A stretch of 64,000 nt of DNA from Leishmania infantum JPCM5 (lineage: Eukaryota; Euglenozoa; Kinetoplastea; Trypanosomatida; Trypanosomatidae). This document shows positions 1-10,276 of the stretch, piece after piece. The position numbers were made by a program, and so were the translations under genes. Below the pieces are notes generated by a model. It searched no databases and had not been told where the DNA came from. It saw nothing but the letters and a program-made list of their open reading frames with translations. Position 1 is the stretch's first letter. Every line of letters begins with the position of its first letter. The DNA is taken from positions 186,001-250,000 of the forward strand of contig NC_009394.2 in assembly GCF_000002875.2 (NCBI RefSeq), in the 5' to 3' direction.

Positions 1-857
1 TGCACAGCGGACGCCACATGACATCGTTAGACATGCACGGCTTCTCGCTGACGCTGCTCGTAGTCGAGGACGAGAGGGACCTGGAGTTTATGCTCAACAC
101 GAACGCGTTGCAGAAGCCGCTCATGAACTTCCACGCGCCGCAGTTAAGCGGTGCGACGGTTCCGGGGCCGCTCACTGCGCTGCAGCTGGCACGGCAAGAG
201 GCGGAGGCAGCAGGGCGCGCGGCAGCCACGCCGACCGGCAGCCCCCTCTGCGCCGCCGTGCAGCGCGTCTTCGAGAAGCTCATGACGATGGAGACCTACT
301 TTAACGGCCTGGACGCGGAGGTAGGCGACGGCGACCTCGGCAGCGGCGTGCATCGCTCGGCAATGGCGGTGCTGGAAATGCTGCCTTACCTGCCGTGGGA
401 GGCCGACGTGCGGCGGACCTTCACGCTCATCTCCAAAGCCGTCGCCGACGCCTTCGCCGGCACCTCTGGCCCGCTCTACGGTGCGCTGCTCATCGGCGGC
501 GGGAACGCCGCGGCGCAGGCGCTGAAGAGCGGCGGCGCAGTTGAGGCGGTGCGCGCGGCACTTGCGCACGGAAGCCACGATGTGCAGGAGCTCAGCGGCG
601 CGCGCCAGGGCGATCGCACGATGGTGGACGTGCTGGAAGGCATGCGCGTGTGCCCGGCCGTCGCAGCGGCGGCGACGATGCCGGAGCTGCTCAAGGCGTG
701 CCACGAAGCGGCGCGGGCGGCCGCCGACGCGACGGCGCTGCTTCCCGCCCAGCTCGGCCGCAGTCGCTACATGGAAGGAAAGGAGGTCGGCAAGAAGGAC
801 CCGGGCGCGGAGCTCGTGGTGGCCTGGGTCGAGGCGCTTGCCTGGGAGAGCAGCTGA
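1..857 (+). CDS. DAK: Dihydroxyacetone kinase, C-terminal part (5' end outside window)
   Basis: Phosphorylates dihydroxyacetone with ATP to give dihydroxyacetone phosphate, feeding triose into glycolysis. The frame is already open at base 3 (first in-window codons read His-Ser-Gly-Arg), so the ATG at 18 is internal and the gene starts upstream; 284 residues are visible. The first ~35 residues (TSLDMHGFSLTLL) match the end of the DhaK kinase domain. A linker follows, then the ATP-binding DhaL domain, recognised by the acidic metal-binding motif VGDGDLGSG, by GTSGPLYG, by GARQGDRTMVDVL and by the terminal GRSRYMEGKEVGKKDPGA. The protein ends in WESS, so there is no classical SKL-type glycosomal signal. 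The DhaK-DhaL order in one chain is that of eukaryotic single-chain DAKs. Stop is TGA at 855-857. Family assignment is confident; localisation is not shown. Confidence 0.93.
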   Translation, partial: HSGRHMTSLDMHGFSLTLLVVEDERDLEFMLNTNALQKPLMNFHAPQLSGATVPGPLTALQLARQEAEAAGRAAATPTGSPLCAAVQRVFEKLMTMETYFNGLDAEVGDGDLGSGVHRSAMAVLEMLPYLPWEADVRRTFTLISKAVADAFAGTSGPLYGALLIGGGNAAAQALKSGGAVEAVRAALAHGSHDVQELSGARQGDRTMVDVLEGMRVCPAVAAAATMPELLKACHEAARAAADATALLPAQLGRSRYMEGKEVGKKDPGAELVVAWVEALAWESS

Positions 858-1614
858 TCGGGAAGCCTGTCAATGTATATGTACGATCCGCATGCTGTAA
901 GTGTTATGTGACTGTTAGTCTGCCGTCATGTAGAGGTAGAGATGTCTTTGGGGATGTTTGCTCTCCTTCACATACCCTCGCTTCTGATCGGTTACGCGGA
1001 GGAGTGTATGGCACTTCTACTTGGGTATATCGCCGGCGCCACCGCGTCTCGCTCCTCCCCTCGCCTCTTGCATTCTCGTCTTCTGATTTCTTGTTTTGTG
1101 GCGTGGCGGCTGCCTCCACACCGTCTATGCTGCCTTGTCGGCCTCACAGTGGGGGTGGCGGTGGGGCGGCGAGGAGACGAGCCAAATACGCGTCCACCGC
1201 CGGCCCCCTCCCCTTCTATCTCGCGTGCATCAGCTTCGTTATTGCGTGTCTACTCAATCTTCCTGCGCCATGCGGCCCTCTCCTGCTCCGTAGTACACAG
1301 TCGCGTTGCTCTTGTCCTGTCTCTTGGCGTTTTTGTTTTCGCCGTTGTTCATATTGTGTGTCTGTGTACCTGTTTACATGTCGGTGGTTGATGGTTACGC
1401 TTTCAGGGCGGCCGGATCATCTCCCCGCTTCACGCACACTCCTGTCCTTTCTTCGTTCGAATATCTGCGAAACACCTTCCCCCTAAACCCTCCCCCCGTC
1501 CTCTCCCGCAGCCAATCACCACCCGCGTGCTGGCGTGTGCAACCCCCAGCACGCGGTACAATATAAACAGAGTATAGAGAGAGAACGAAAACGCGCGCTC
1601 TCTCTTTGGGACTC

Positions 1615-1710
1615 TGTGTGCGTGTGTGCGTGTGCGTGTGTGCGTGTGCGTGTGCGTGTGCGTGTGTGTGCGTGTGCGTGTGTGTGCGTGTGTGCGTGTG
1701 TGCGTGCGTG
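1615..1710. repeat. TG/CG dinucleotide microsatellite
   Basis: About 95 bases of imperfect TG and CG repeats. Apparent ORFs translated through it are pure repeat artefacts. Confidence 0.9.
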
Positions 1711-2759
1711 CCCGCTTCCTAAAAGACGTGTTCCTCTTCTCGCGCGCACACACCCCCCCCACATCCCTGCTCAGAGAGGAAGGTAGGCGGCCGCCGCAGC
1801 CTGCGCAACGTCATCGCTTCGTCTCCCTCTCCCTCTTGCTCCTTGTGTTTTGTTTAGGGAGTTTTGTGTGGAGGGGTGCGTCTTTCATGTACTCGAGACT
1901 GTCCTCGTTCCTCATCGCTTGCGGGGGGAGGGTAGTGGTGGGGATGAGGTCGTCTTGGGGCCTGCGCATGCCAGAGACAGAGAGGGCGGGGTGCAGAAGA
2001 CGATGAAGGGACGGCGCTTCCGCGGCACAAAAGCGAAGTGTGTGCGGACCTGCGCGGGAGCACAGGGAGAGATGGAGGGACGGAGAAAGACGGCCCCATC
2101 CACCCTTCCTCCTCTTGAGGGGTTTGGCGGGTTGCCGGCACAGCGCACCCAAAGAAGAAGGGTATGGCGCTTCCCGTGCGCCAGTAGATGTGTTCATTGG
2201 TTGTGGGTGCCTCCCACGTCCCCAGCCCGCTCCTCTGCAGTCGGACGTGGCGCGCGTCACCCCACCCCCTGCTGTTATCATTGGGTTCGTCGGAAGAAAA
2301 AACGAATGGCACAAAAAGAGAAAAGAGAAGAGCGCGAAGGATGCCTTCTGTGGCGTCACGCCTCTCAAGGGAAGAGGCGTTGCACGTTGCACTGCAGTCC
2401 GGGTCAGCACTCGCCCCATTCTCCAAAGGCTCACGCTCCGATGTTTCTTCCGTTCCCTGTTGTGTCGCCCGGACACCTGTGTTGTGAGCTGCCACTTGAA
2501 CATGCGTTCTTCCGGTGATAGGGGTTCGCGGAAAAGGGAAGCACACCGCAGGGGCTTCCCTCCCCCCTCCCCTCCCTGCCTCATCTCTCTCTTTCTCTGG
2601 CTGCGTGCCCTCCTTCTGTCTTCTGTTTTCCTCTCATCCAGCGTGTCCCACTGGACAATGTGTGGCACGCGCACACCCGCGCAAGCACGGAGAGCGGCGC
2701 ACACTCAGCACCAAGAATTAGAGAAGAGACTTGACACACACTAAACGAAACGTCTGTGC

Positions 2760-2798
2760 ATAGAGTCCTTTGCTTTCGCGCAGCCTTCACAATTTCAG
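2760..2798 (+). promoter_or_regulatory. Candidate trans-splice acceptor for the 2855 ORF
   Basis: A T/C-rich stretch is followed by AG at 2782-2783 and again at 2797-2798, 56-72 bases before the ATG. This is the usual form of a Leishmania spliced-leader site. An out-of-frame ATG at 2833 lies between this site and the chosen start and would overlap it. Confidence 0.4.
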
Positions 2799-2854
2799 CA
2801 GCAGCGGCACTGTTTTGTCTCTGTGTGTGTGAATGTGTCTGACGGGGTGTTGTC

Positions 2855-4762
2855 ATGCGTCGTGTCTGCACTCCACCTCACGGTCTCGGCGAGGGTATTC
2901 AGGAACCGGTACCCCACAAGAAAGCGAATAGAAGCGCCGTTGTTCCCCTCGATGTAGTGACATCGCCGCCACCGGCGCAGGCAGAAGGTCAAGAGCACTC
3001 ATCACCGTCGTCAGTGATGCTCTCCTGCAGCAGCAACGACGCAGACTTGTTCTGCTTTCCTCACCTCAATGGAGATGCAGCCCCCACATCGCCACCATCG
3101 CAACCGCCCTTGACGCCGGAGCGACTCCTGGCGCTGCAGCAATCTGCGTCGGACCGCAATCTCGTAGCATTGGCACCTGCGACTACGACGGCACTGAACA
3201 CCAGCGAACGACGTACGGGCACTACGGTGTTGGGTGCCACTCATCTCGGTGGCGACACCGATCAGGTCATCAGACAGCGCCAGGAGCGGGTGATGTCGTG
3301 GTTAGCCGGTTCGTCTACAGCCCCTAACCCCCCGCTAGACAATGCGGACGATGGCGCCATCGACGCAGCACTTCGCGGCTCGGGAGTACCTGACGGGTCA
3401 CACACACCTCCCCGGCTGGTGGCCGCATCCGTTCTCGCTCCTGATGTCGCCTCTGCGGAGCCCCTCTTGCCCTCTTATGCAGGCTCTGCTGGCGTGGTCC
3501 TCCGCTCTCCGACTTGCATCGAGCGATCCTCGCATTCGGCTGTGGTGCCGGTGTGGTGCGCGCACGACACCCGAGCGCAGGCATGCTACTCTGCCGCCGA
3601 GAGAGTCGAGGAGGGCGACGACAAGACATCATCAGCTGCACGAAGCGCGCCTCTGCGACAGACAAGGTTGCTGGAGAGCAGCCGCAGTTGCAGCGGCGCG
3701 TGCTGCACGCCCCCTCGCTCGTCACCACACCCGTGGAGTCCGTCGGCGCTACACACGTGCGACGCACAGGGGGCACCGGTAACTGCGTCAGACTGGCCGA
3801 CAGTTTCCATCGCTCGAGACTCGCCGAGGCATACACCAACGCCTCTGGCCTCGGTGCTGTTGCCTTTCCTGACTTCTCCGACACCGCGGCGGCTGTCCGT
3901 TGTATGCGAATCGACGAAGGACTGCTTCGCCCCATCCCCAGCTCTGTCAGGGGCCTTACGCGATGCAAGGAATCGAGAAGCACGGCGGGAGCCGCCGCTG
4001 GCTCTCTCCGTCCAGGAAGCTGTCACGGCCGCCTCCGCACCGCGCGCCACCAGCAGTCACGGCGACGGTGAAGACCCTATCGCTCTGCGGGTGTGCACGC
4101 TCTCCGGCCGCACGCTGCGGGTAACGGCAGACCGGCGGTCGAGCGTGGCCGTGCTGGCGCAGCGCGTGGTTCAGTACCTGAAATTGCGAGGAGCACAGGT
4201 GCAGCTGAAGTACGCCCGGACTGGCCTTGTATTCGACGCGGGGACATCGGACATCAGCGGTGTCGAGACCTCTTCTGCGACGGCGAACATGCGACTCTGT
4301 GACCTCCCGGCGTTTCAATCTTCCGACGTGTTTATTGTGCTCCTCCGGGCACAGCGGGGCGAGCCATCACCGTTGGCGCTCTTACCGCCTCGACTGTCGG
4401 CGGCCGGGTGGCTATCGGGCCGTTCCCCTTCTCCTAGGCCCTCGTCGGCGCCGTCTCCAGTGCGCCTGTCTCGCCGTCATGCCACCGCAGCGAAACGCGC
4501 ACGCCAAGGCGCGCTGGCGCCGTCGCTGCCGGCCCTCACCATCGCAGAGTCACCGCCCCCTCTGGTCAGTGGGCATAGAGCTCGTGGTCTATGTGGCGCT
4601 GCTTCTGTGCCGCCGCTGAAGCCTGAGCCGGCGTCTCTGGTCGAAGCAGCTCTGGCACCCGCTGTGCCCGGCTCATCACACCCTCGCGCGGTGGTGCATC
4701 TTCCGTCTTACACCCGAGAGAGGGGAAGCACAGACGCCATGACACCGGGATGTGCTAGTTGA
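2855..4762 (+). CDS. Conserved-type hypothetical protein with possible ubiquitin-like region
   Basis: Not recognised as a named gene. The 635-residue product starts at the first in-frame ATG downstream of a plausible splice acceptor and ends at TGA 4760-4762. Most of it (about residues 1-400 and 500-635) is Ser/Pro/Ala-rich and looks disordered. The exception is about residues 408-500: hydrophobic strands beginning ALRVCTLSGRTLRV, then an amphipathic helix (SSVAVLAQRVVQYLKL), then VQLKYARTGLVF and a closing DVFIVLLR. That strand-helix-strand order, and its length of roughly 90 residues, resembles a ubiquitin-like beta-grasp fold; this is inference from pattern, not from a match. No catalytic motifs, membrane spans or signal peptide are visible. 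GC-rich third positions and a single long frame support real coding. Confidence 0.7.
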   Translation: MRRVCTPPHGLGEGIQEPVPHKKANRSAVVPLDVVTSPPPAQAEGQEHSSPSSVMLSCSSNDADLFCFPHLNGDAAPTSPPSQPPLTPERLLALQQSASDRNLVALAPATTTALNTSERRTGTTVLGATHLGGDTDQVIRQRQERVMSWLAGSSTAPNPPLDNADDGAIDAALRGSGVPDGSHTPPRLVAASVLAPDVASAEPLLPSYAGSAGVVLRSPTCIERSSHSAVVPVWCAHDTRAQACYSAAERVEEGDDKTSSAARSAPLRQTRLLESSRSCSGACCTPPRSSPHPWSPSALHTCDAQGAPVTASDWPTVSIARDSPRHTPTPLASVLLPFLTSPTPRRLSVVCESTKDCFAPSPALSGALRDARNREARREPPLALSVQEAVTAASAPRATSSHGDGEDPIALRVCTLSGRTLRVTADRRSSVAVLAQRVVQYLKLRGAQVQLKYARTGLVFDAGTSDISGVETSSATANMRLCDLPAFQSSDVFIVLLRAQRGEPSPLALLPPRLSAAGWLSGRSPSPRPSSAPSPVRLSRRHATAAKRARQGALAPSLPALTIAESPPPLVSGHRARGLCGAASVPPLKPEPASLVEAALAPAVPGSSHPRAVVHLPSYTRERGSTDAMTPGCAS

Positions 4763-5829
4763 TGGCACAGCCGGTGTCCGTCGTGTCGCAGGCGCTGACA
4801 ACCGCGCCTGCTGGGCGCGGGGTTGTGGTCTGTCAGCCAGGCGGCCGCGCAGCCTGCTGTTAGCACGTTTGCGGCGAACGACCCGGTGTGCGAGAAGGTG
4901 GGGCGCACGTCCGCTAGTTCCTATGACTGCTTCCTCCCCCTCTTGGACAGATCACGAGCACGCCGCATGTAGCGCAGCAGCATTCGCCGAAGTCGGAAAT
5001 GTGGCTGTGCGGCACCGCCGTTTTCTTTGTTCTTGTTGCGGTTTGGGGGAGCAGAGGCGTCCGTGAACGTCACGATGCGTTCCTGCCTTGCCCGTTGTCT
5101 TCTTTTTTTTTTTGAAAGAGGGGGCTACTTGTTGTGGCTACTGCTGCTTTTCTGTCCCGCTTGCCTCTCCACTCTCTGTTCTTCTTTCTTGTCTTTTTTT
5201 TTGCCGGGGATGAGGGGTTGGGGTGGCTGGCAGGGAAAGGGACGTTGTTTCGCCGACTCTCACTTCTGGAGCGCTCGAGGTGTACCGTGGAGAAGGTGTC
5301 GCACAAGCCCCTCCCCACCCGTCTCTCTCTCTCTGTCTGTGGATGCGTGTGTGTGTGTGTGTGTGTGTGTTCCTCCCGATGCGTTTTCATAAGGGCACCA
5401 CAGCGGCGTTCTCGCAGACGCTGAAGACGTCGGCACATGTATGAGACGGGCTACTGACGAAACAGAACCCAGAGGCGGTGTAAGCCCTGCTCACGTCGAG
5501 GCGCGTAGTGGGAGACCTGCCCACGCCCCAGCGCAATAAGCGGCATTGCCTGTGTTGTCCTTCCTCTTCCGCCGATTCGCCCCTTCCCTCCCAACTCTTT
5601 ATCTCATCCTTCCTGTCCTCTGACCCTTCTCGAGCTCCAACGTTGACAGCTGCGAGTGATACAACGCGTATCGCAGAATACCGCCCCTGCCTGCCTCTGG
5701 TCCTTGTCGCGCCGCACATCGACTAACAGGCAGTCTCTGTATCACCGACGCACGACTCACCTGCGCGCCATCGCATCCATACACAGCCCATACACACGGA
5801 CGACTCATCTATAATCGTGTCAGTCTGCG
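4763..5829. other. Intergenic region upstream of the first RING gene
   Basis: No gene seen. It contains T-rich tracts (about 5100-5210), a TG microsatellite at 5347-5370 and the 3' UTR of the preceding gene. Confidence 0.6.
5347..5370. repeat. TG dinucleotide microsatellite
   Basis: Uninterrupted TG run of about 24 bases in non-coding sequence. Confidence 0.85.
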
Positions 5830-5879
5830 CTTCACTTTATGTTTTCTTGTTTCTTTTCGTTGTTGTCGTTTGTGCGCAG
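5830..5879 (+). promoter_or_regulatory. Candidate trans-splice acceptor for RING gene A
   Basis: A 40-base T/C-rich tract is followed by the first AG at 5878-5879. It would give a 5' UTR of about 134 bases before the ATG at 6014. A longer reading of this frame would need a TTG start at 5870, upstream of the acceptor, so it is unlikely. Confidence 0.6.
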
Positions 5880-6013
5880 GCAACCACTCGTGGCGCAGCT
5901 GCGCATCTGATCCGCTCGCGCGGGTTGGCGACTTATCGTCTTTGCCCAACCCACTCATATCTCAGCGCACCGAACTCGCCAAGGGAAACGAACCACTCGC
6001 GCATAGAACCGGA

Positions 6014-6499
6014 ATGCCGTGTCCACCTGGAAGTGGTCTGGCTGTTGCGCTGGCAATCAGCTTCGGCACCATCGTCTTCCTCGGCGGCAGCTTCCTGTAC
6101 GAGTGGTACACGCAGCGCAGCGAGGGGGGGCAAGCGAAGGAGGCTGAGACGGGCTACTACCGCCTGCCACCGCCCAAAGACTGCGCCGCGGCGTGTGCGA
6201 ACGCGATCGAGGAGGATCTGCTGGAGCAACGCCTGGAGTTTGGGGGCGGTCTCAGGCGGCAGGATGAGTACAGCAGCGGTCGCCGCAGTCGCCGTGGGAT
6301 GTGCGTGTGCTGCTTTGAGCGGCGGCAGCGGTTCATGTTTGTGCTGTGCCGCCACATCTGCCTCTGCGAGCCCTGTCTCATGCAGGCTGCCCGCACCTAC
6401 GAGGAAACGGTGTTGTTCGGAGCGTTTGATGGCCCGGTGAAGATGCCGTGCCTTGTGTGTCGCAAGGTCAGCTACATTGTGAAGATATTTGCGTCATAG
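6014..6499 (+). CDS. Membrane-anchored RING-finger protein A (putative E3 ubiquitin ligase)
   Basis: 161 residues. Residues about 9-30 form one hydrophobic segment (LAVALAISFGTIVFLGGSFL) ending in YEWYTQ, so the protein is probably anchored by its N-terminus. The C-terminal 60 residues carry a C3HC4-type RING: CVCC, then the core LCRHICLCEPC, then CLVCRK. This spacing (C-x2-C ... C-x-H-x2-x-C-x2-C ... C-x2-C) is typical of RINGs from membrane E3 ligases such as MUL1/MAPL and IAP relatives, which recruit an E2 and transfer ubiquitin; activity here is inferred. ATG at 6014 is the first in-frame ATG after the probable splice site. A closely related copy lies 3.2 kb downstream (9665-10276), sharing RHICLCEPCL, the DGPV-MPC block and the YIVK-AS C-terminus. 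That copy has about 40 more residues between the membrane segment and the RING. Confidence 0.85.
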   Translation: MPCPPGSGLAVALAISFGTIVFLGGSFLYEWYTQRSEGGQAKEAETGYYRLPPPKDCAAACANAIEEDLLEQRLEFGGGLRRQDEYSSGRRSRRGMCVCCFERRQRFMFVLCRHICLCEPCLMQAARTYEETVLFGAFDGPVKMPCLVCRKVSYIVKIFAS

Positions 6500-9400
6500 A
6501 AGGGCATCCCAATGCGAGTGTGCGTCTTCGTGCGTGGGTGAGTTGGGAGGTACAGATGCAGGGTGCGGCGTGTCGGCGGTGGGGGTAGGGTGGGGAGCGT
6601 ATTCTGTAGTGTGTGTTGCCAGTGCTCATGCATCACTACACCGGACGCGAACGCACCCGTCAATCCTCCTCCTCCTCCTCCTCCTCTCTCTTATCCGTGC
6701 CACTGTTTTCCATGATCCTCTTTTTTTTGTTGCTTCAAATGATCTGCTCACTCTCGCGCTTCTTTCCCTCTCTCTCTGTGTGCACGTGCGTCCTGTGGAT
6801 CGACCCATGTGTCACCGCACATGCGACTACACGATGCGTTCATGTCGGCCATGATCGGCTCACGCAGCGCGAGCCCTCTTTATCTCTTCGCAGGCGAGCG
6901 TGCGTGCGTCTCTTTATCGGGTGTGAGTGTTCTCCTCGCGCGCGCGTATGCTGCCTCGGCCTGCCGTTCGACCCCGCGCACAGCGACGGACGGACGGGAT
7001 AGAAGGAAAGGGAGAGGGAGGGAAGGGCCGAACGGCTAGCGTGAAGATGCGATACTGTTCGCCGGCGGCTCGTCATTTTGTTGTTCTTTTTCTTTGCACC
7101 CGAACCAAGAGGGGAACGCCTTTGCCGGGAGGGAGACGGTGGGTGCGAGACGCCCAGGATGCCGTCTGGGAGGCTCGGTGTGATCTCACTCCTCGCACGC
7201 CTCTCGGCCTTTTTTTTGTTGTTTTGCAGTTGCTGTTCACTTTCTCATGCACGCGCACATGTAGATCGGCTGCCAATGTTGTAGCGACTACTGCTGCCAC
7301 ATGGAATGCATGGCACGGGCCAGCCCACCAAACCCATACGGACACACCGCAGTGAGCTGTCAGAGCATCACTGCAGTCGAAAATTTGTGCAGCCTCGTGC
7401 AGTGCGAGCTCTCCGGTCTGCAGCCGCGCGAAGGGCCGTGCACCTCCTCTTGCTCTTTCTCTCTTCAAAAAAAAAGCAGACCTTCGTCTCATTAAACGTC
7501 TTGCCGCCTCCTTTCGGGGCTCATGGCCGCGCCCCTCTCCTATATATCACCTCAACAGGCTTGACAAGGGGAGGGAGCACGCGACACATCGGGTGGGGCG
7601 CCGCACAGAGGTCCATCCTTCACAACGTCGGAACTGAGAAGACGTGTGGCTGCTTCAACGTTTTTTGCTCTCTTTGTTGTTTGTTTCGGTTGGCGCTGTC
7701 TTGCAGGCTTCCGGGCCGAGCGCTACGGGCCCTCCTCGTTGCGGTGCGGGGGTCACACATGCATCAGTGGTTCGCAGGTTTCTCCTTTTCGTCATTGGCT
7801 ACACACATTCGCTGTCCCGTCCTGTCCCTGTGTGTGTATGTATCTGCCCACCGTGTTGGACGCAGACTCAGAGAGACACACGCACAGGCTGTACTGAATC
7901 TGGTGACCAAGAGAAGGATCACGTTCGGTCGGTGGAGGCGCCGCAGCTCGCAAGGCTTTCTTGACGGGTGCTGCTGCGTTGCTGATGTTTGGAGTAGTTT
8001 GTCTCCGGCGGCGACAGCCCGCGTGCCGCCATGAGCAGAACCTAACGACGGCCCGTCGTCGTCTTGCACGTCCGGTGAGAAAAAGCGAGGATAAAGATGA
8101 CAAGGCCGCCGCGAAAAAAAGAGGAGCAGTGGTATTGGAACCGACCGCCTCCCCCCCCCCCATCCTCCACGCGGCGTCCTCGTAATCGATGAGGAAGAGC
8201 TCATAAACGCGGGCAGCGACGTGTTGGCTATGAAGTGCACCGCGATTGGCGGGGCGATGCGTGTACTGCTATGAGCGTACCCCCAAACTCATGCTTTTCG
8301 AATGACTGCATCTGTGCCTGTACAATGCAGGCCGGACTTACATCGGATTGTGTGCCCTACGTGGGCACGAGGTTGCGCAGTAAGTTTGCCGGACCGATGC
8401 GGTTGTCGCGTCCGCTGTGCAGCGAGGTCGGCGCAGTCGGCAAAACAGCCCGCGCCCAAGCGCAGCTGCTGCCGTCGGTGGCGGATGTGCCGTCCTTCCT
8501 TTATTACTCCATTTTGTGTTTCCCGTGGCGGTTTTTGTACGTCTCATCATTGGACGCTGTCTCAATCATGCACACACACGGCCATTTCTCCGCTCTTCAC
8601 CTCTGTCTCGCAACCTCCATCAGCTCGCTGCGCACACACGCAGTGGGGAAAAGCCTCGCTTAAGGCTTCTGCCCTGCTGTCTCCCTCGGACTTGCATTGT
8701 GCCGGTCTCCTGCTGTCGTTGGTGTTGTCGCCATCCCTTCGCTCGCACATTTTTGTTGTGGTGTGGCGTGCACACTTCTTCTGCGTATTGGCGTGTGTGC
8801 GTGTGTATGTGCGTTTGTTGCCGGCGCAGCAACTGCTGCTGCTGCTGCTGCATCTCCTCCCTCCTTCCTTTGACCCCCTCCCCGTTATACGCTCGCCAAC
8901 TCGTATCCCTGTGCTCACCAGAAAGGACGTTAGTCGTGGCTGTTGATTTCATCGTCATGGTCAGTGCCTTTCTTCTCTCTTTCTTCCGCTTGCCTTCGAC
9001 CTCTCTCTCTCTCTGCCCTCCACCTCTCCTCCTGTCACCGGTGTTTGCCGTCCGCACACGCTCGTGCAACCAGCACACCGAGCCAATCACGACAGACATC
9101 ACGCACACACAAACAGGCAGAGAGATGGCAGGGGGAGGGGGAGAGCGTGCATCGAGTCTCACCGTGCGAAGCGTTACGCGTCGGCGGTGCCTCCTCTCTC
9201 GTGCCTCGCTGTTGTTGGCGGTTGTGTTCTGTGCCCCCTGTCGCGACGGGGAAGAGGGGGGAAAGAGAAGAAGCCGTGCGAAGTAGATTGGCGATCGGTG
9301 CGGCGTCTGCTTCACTGCGACGGTGGACGATGAGCTTGCGTCCTGGCCCTCTCGTGTTTGTGCACTCGAACTTGAACGCCACCAACGCCACGCCACGGGT

Positions 9401-9664
9401 GCGCGTTGACGGACTTGAAAAGCGCGACTTCACCCTCCATGTCTCCCATGTATTCTGATTTTGGTACTCTCTCTCTCTCCTTCGATGCGGCGCGGCGGAA
9501 GTGTTTACTGCATGCACACACACACACACAGTGACTTTTTCGCTATTCTCGAGTACCCAAACGCGATCTGTCCATCACGCCCAACCCACCTGCTGACCCA
9601 CATAATACCGCCGCTCCGGCTCTGGGCCTGTTGTCTCTATTTCGGCCAACTATCACAACCGCCT
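6500..9664. other. Intergenic region between the two RING paralogues
   Basis: About 3.2 kb without a supported gene. Open frames on both strands are low-complexity and lack domain signatures. A CTG run lies at 8833-8850, T-rich tracts occur near 6660-6770 and 7070-7090, and a CT-rich stretch near 9465-9482 may belong to the splice region of the next gene. Confidence 0.6.
8833..8850. repeat. CTG trinucleotide run
   Basis: Six perfect CTG units in non-coding sequence. Confidence 0.8.
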
Positions 9665-10276
9665 ATGCAGCGACTGCGAGAGGACAGCAGCGATCACCGC
9701 CGGCGGAGGCATGTCAACAACGCTGAAAATGAAGACCCGCGCAGAAAGCGAGGCAGTGATAGAAGCATAGGCGCTGCTATGGCCTTGGCCTTCAGTGCCG
9801 GCGCCTTGGTGTTCGCAGGCGCTAGTGCACTCTACTCTTGGTACACCCAAGAAAAGGCCCAGCGTGACCAGGGCTACTACTGCCTCCCACCGCGAGACGG
9901 CGACATCGCAGTCGAAACGGGAGCGGCAGTGGCGTTCAAGTCGTCTTTCCTTGCTGCCTCTGCCGCCGCTGACGGGGCGAGGGAAACAGCGGCAAAGGAT
10001 GCGCCGTCGCACAGCCCAGACGCACTCTCTGAGGGATGCGGTGTGGCACTCTCCGGCGAGGCGGACGGCGGTCACCCATGTGTCTGCTGCCTCGAGCGCC
10101 ACCAGTCCTTCATGTTTGTGCAATGCCGCCACATCTGCCTCTGTGAACCGTGTCTTATCCAGCTTGGCCGGGCCTACGAGGACAACAAGCTGCGTGCCCA
10201 CTTCGACGGGCCAGTGCGAATGCCGTGCCCTGTTTGTCGGACCGTCGGTTACATTGTGAAGACATATGCTTCGTAG
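9665..10276 (+). CDS. Membrane-anchored RING-finger protein B (paralogue of A)
   Basis: 203 residues from the ATG at 9665. A second in-frame ATG at 9779, just before the hydrophobic segment MALAFSAGALVFAGASALY, is an alternative start that would make the N-terminus match paralogue A more closely. If 9665 is right, a basic region of about 38 residues (RRRR, RRKR) precedes the membrane segment. The motif YSWYTQ follows the membrane segment as YEWYTQ does in A. The RING reads CVCCLERHQ, then QCRHICLCEPC, then CPVCR, with all eight zinc ligands present, and the protein ends YIVKTYAS. The linker between membrane and RING is longer and Ala-rich. The expected role is E2-dependent ubiquitin transfer at a membrane; substrate and organelle cannot be told from the sequence. 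The pair looks like an old tandem duplication. Confidence 0.85.
   Translation: MQRLREDSSDHRRRRHVNNAENEDPRRKRGSDRSIGAAMALAFSAGALVFAGASALYSWYTQEKAQRDQGYYCLPPRDGDIAVETGAAVAFKSSFLAASAAADGARETAAKDAPSHSPDALSEGCGVALSGEADGGHPCVCCLERHQSFMFVQCRHICLCEPCLIQLGRAYEDNKLRAHFDGPVRMPCPVCRTVGYIVKTYAS

Larger units (their letters stand above)
858..2854. other. Intergenic region between DAK and the 635-residue ORF
   Basis: About 2 kb without a convincing gene. The open frames here are low-complexity and occur on both strands without family motifs. It holds the DAK 3' UTR, a TG-rich microsatellite and pyrimidine-rich stretches near 1800-1860 and 2540-2640. Confidence 0.6.

Noticed and set aside
1430..1786. Cys/Val- and His/Thr-rich small ORFs around the TG tract
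   Set aside because: Translations of a dinucleotide repeat.
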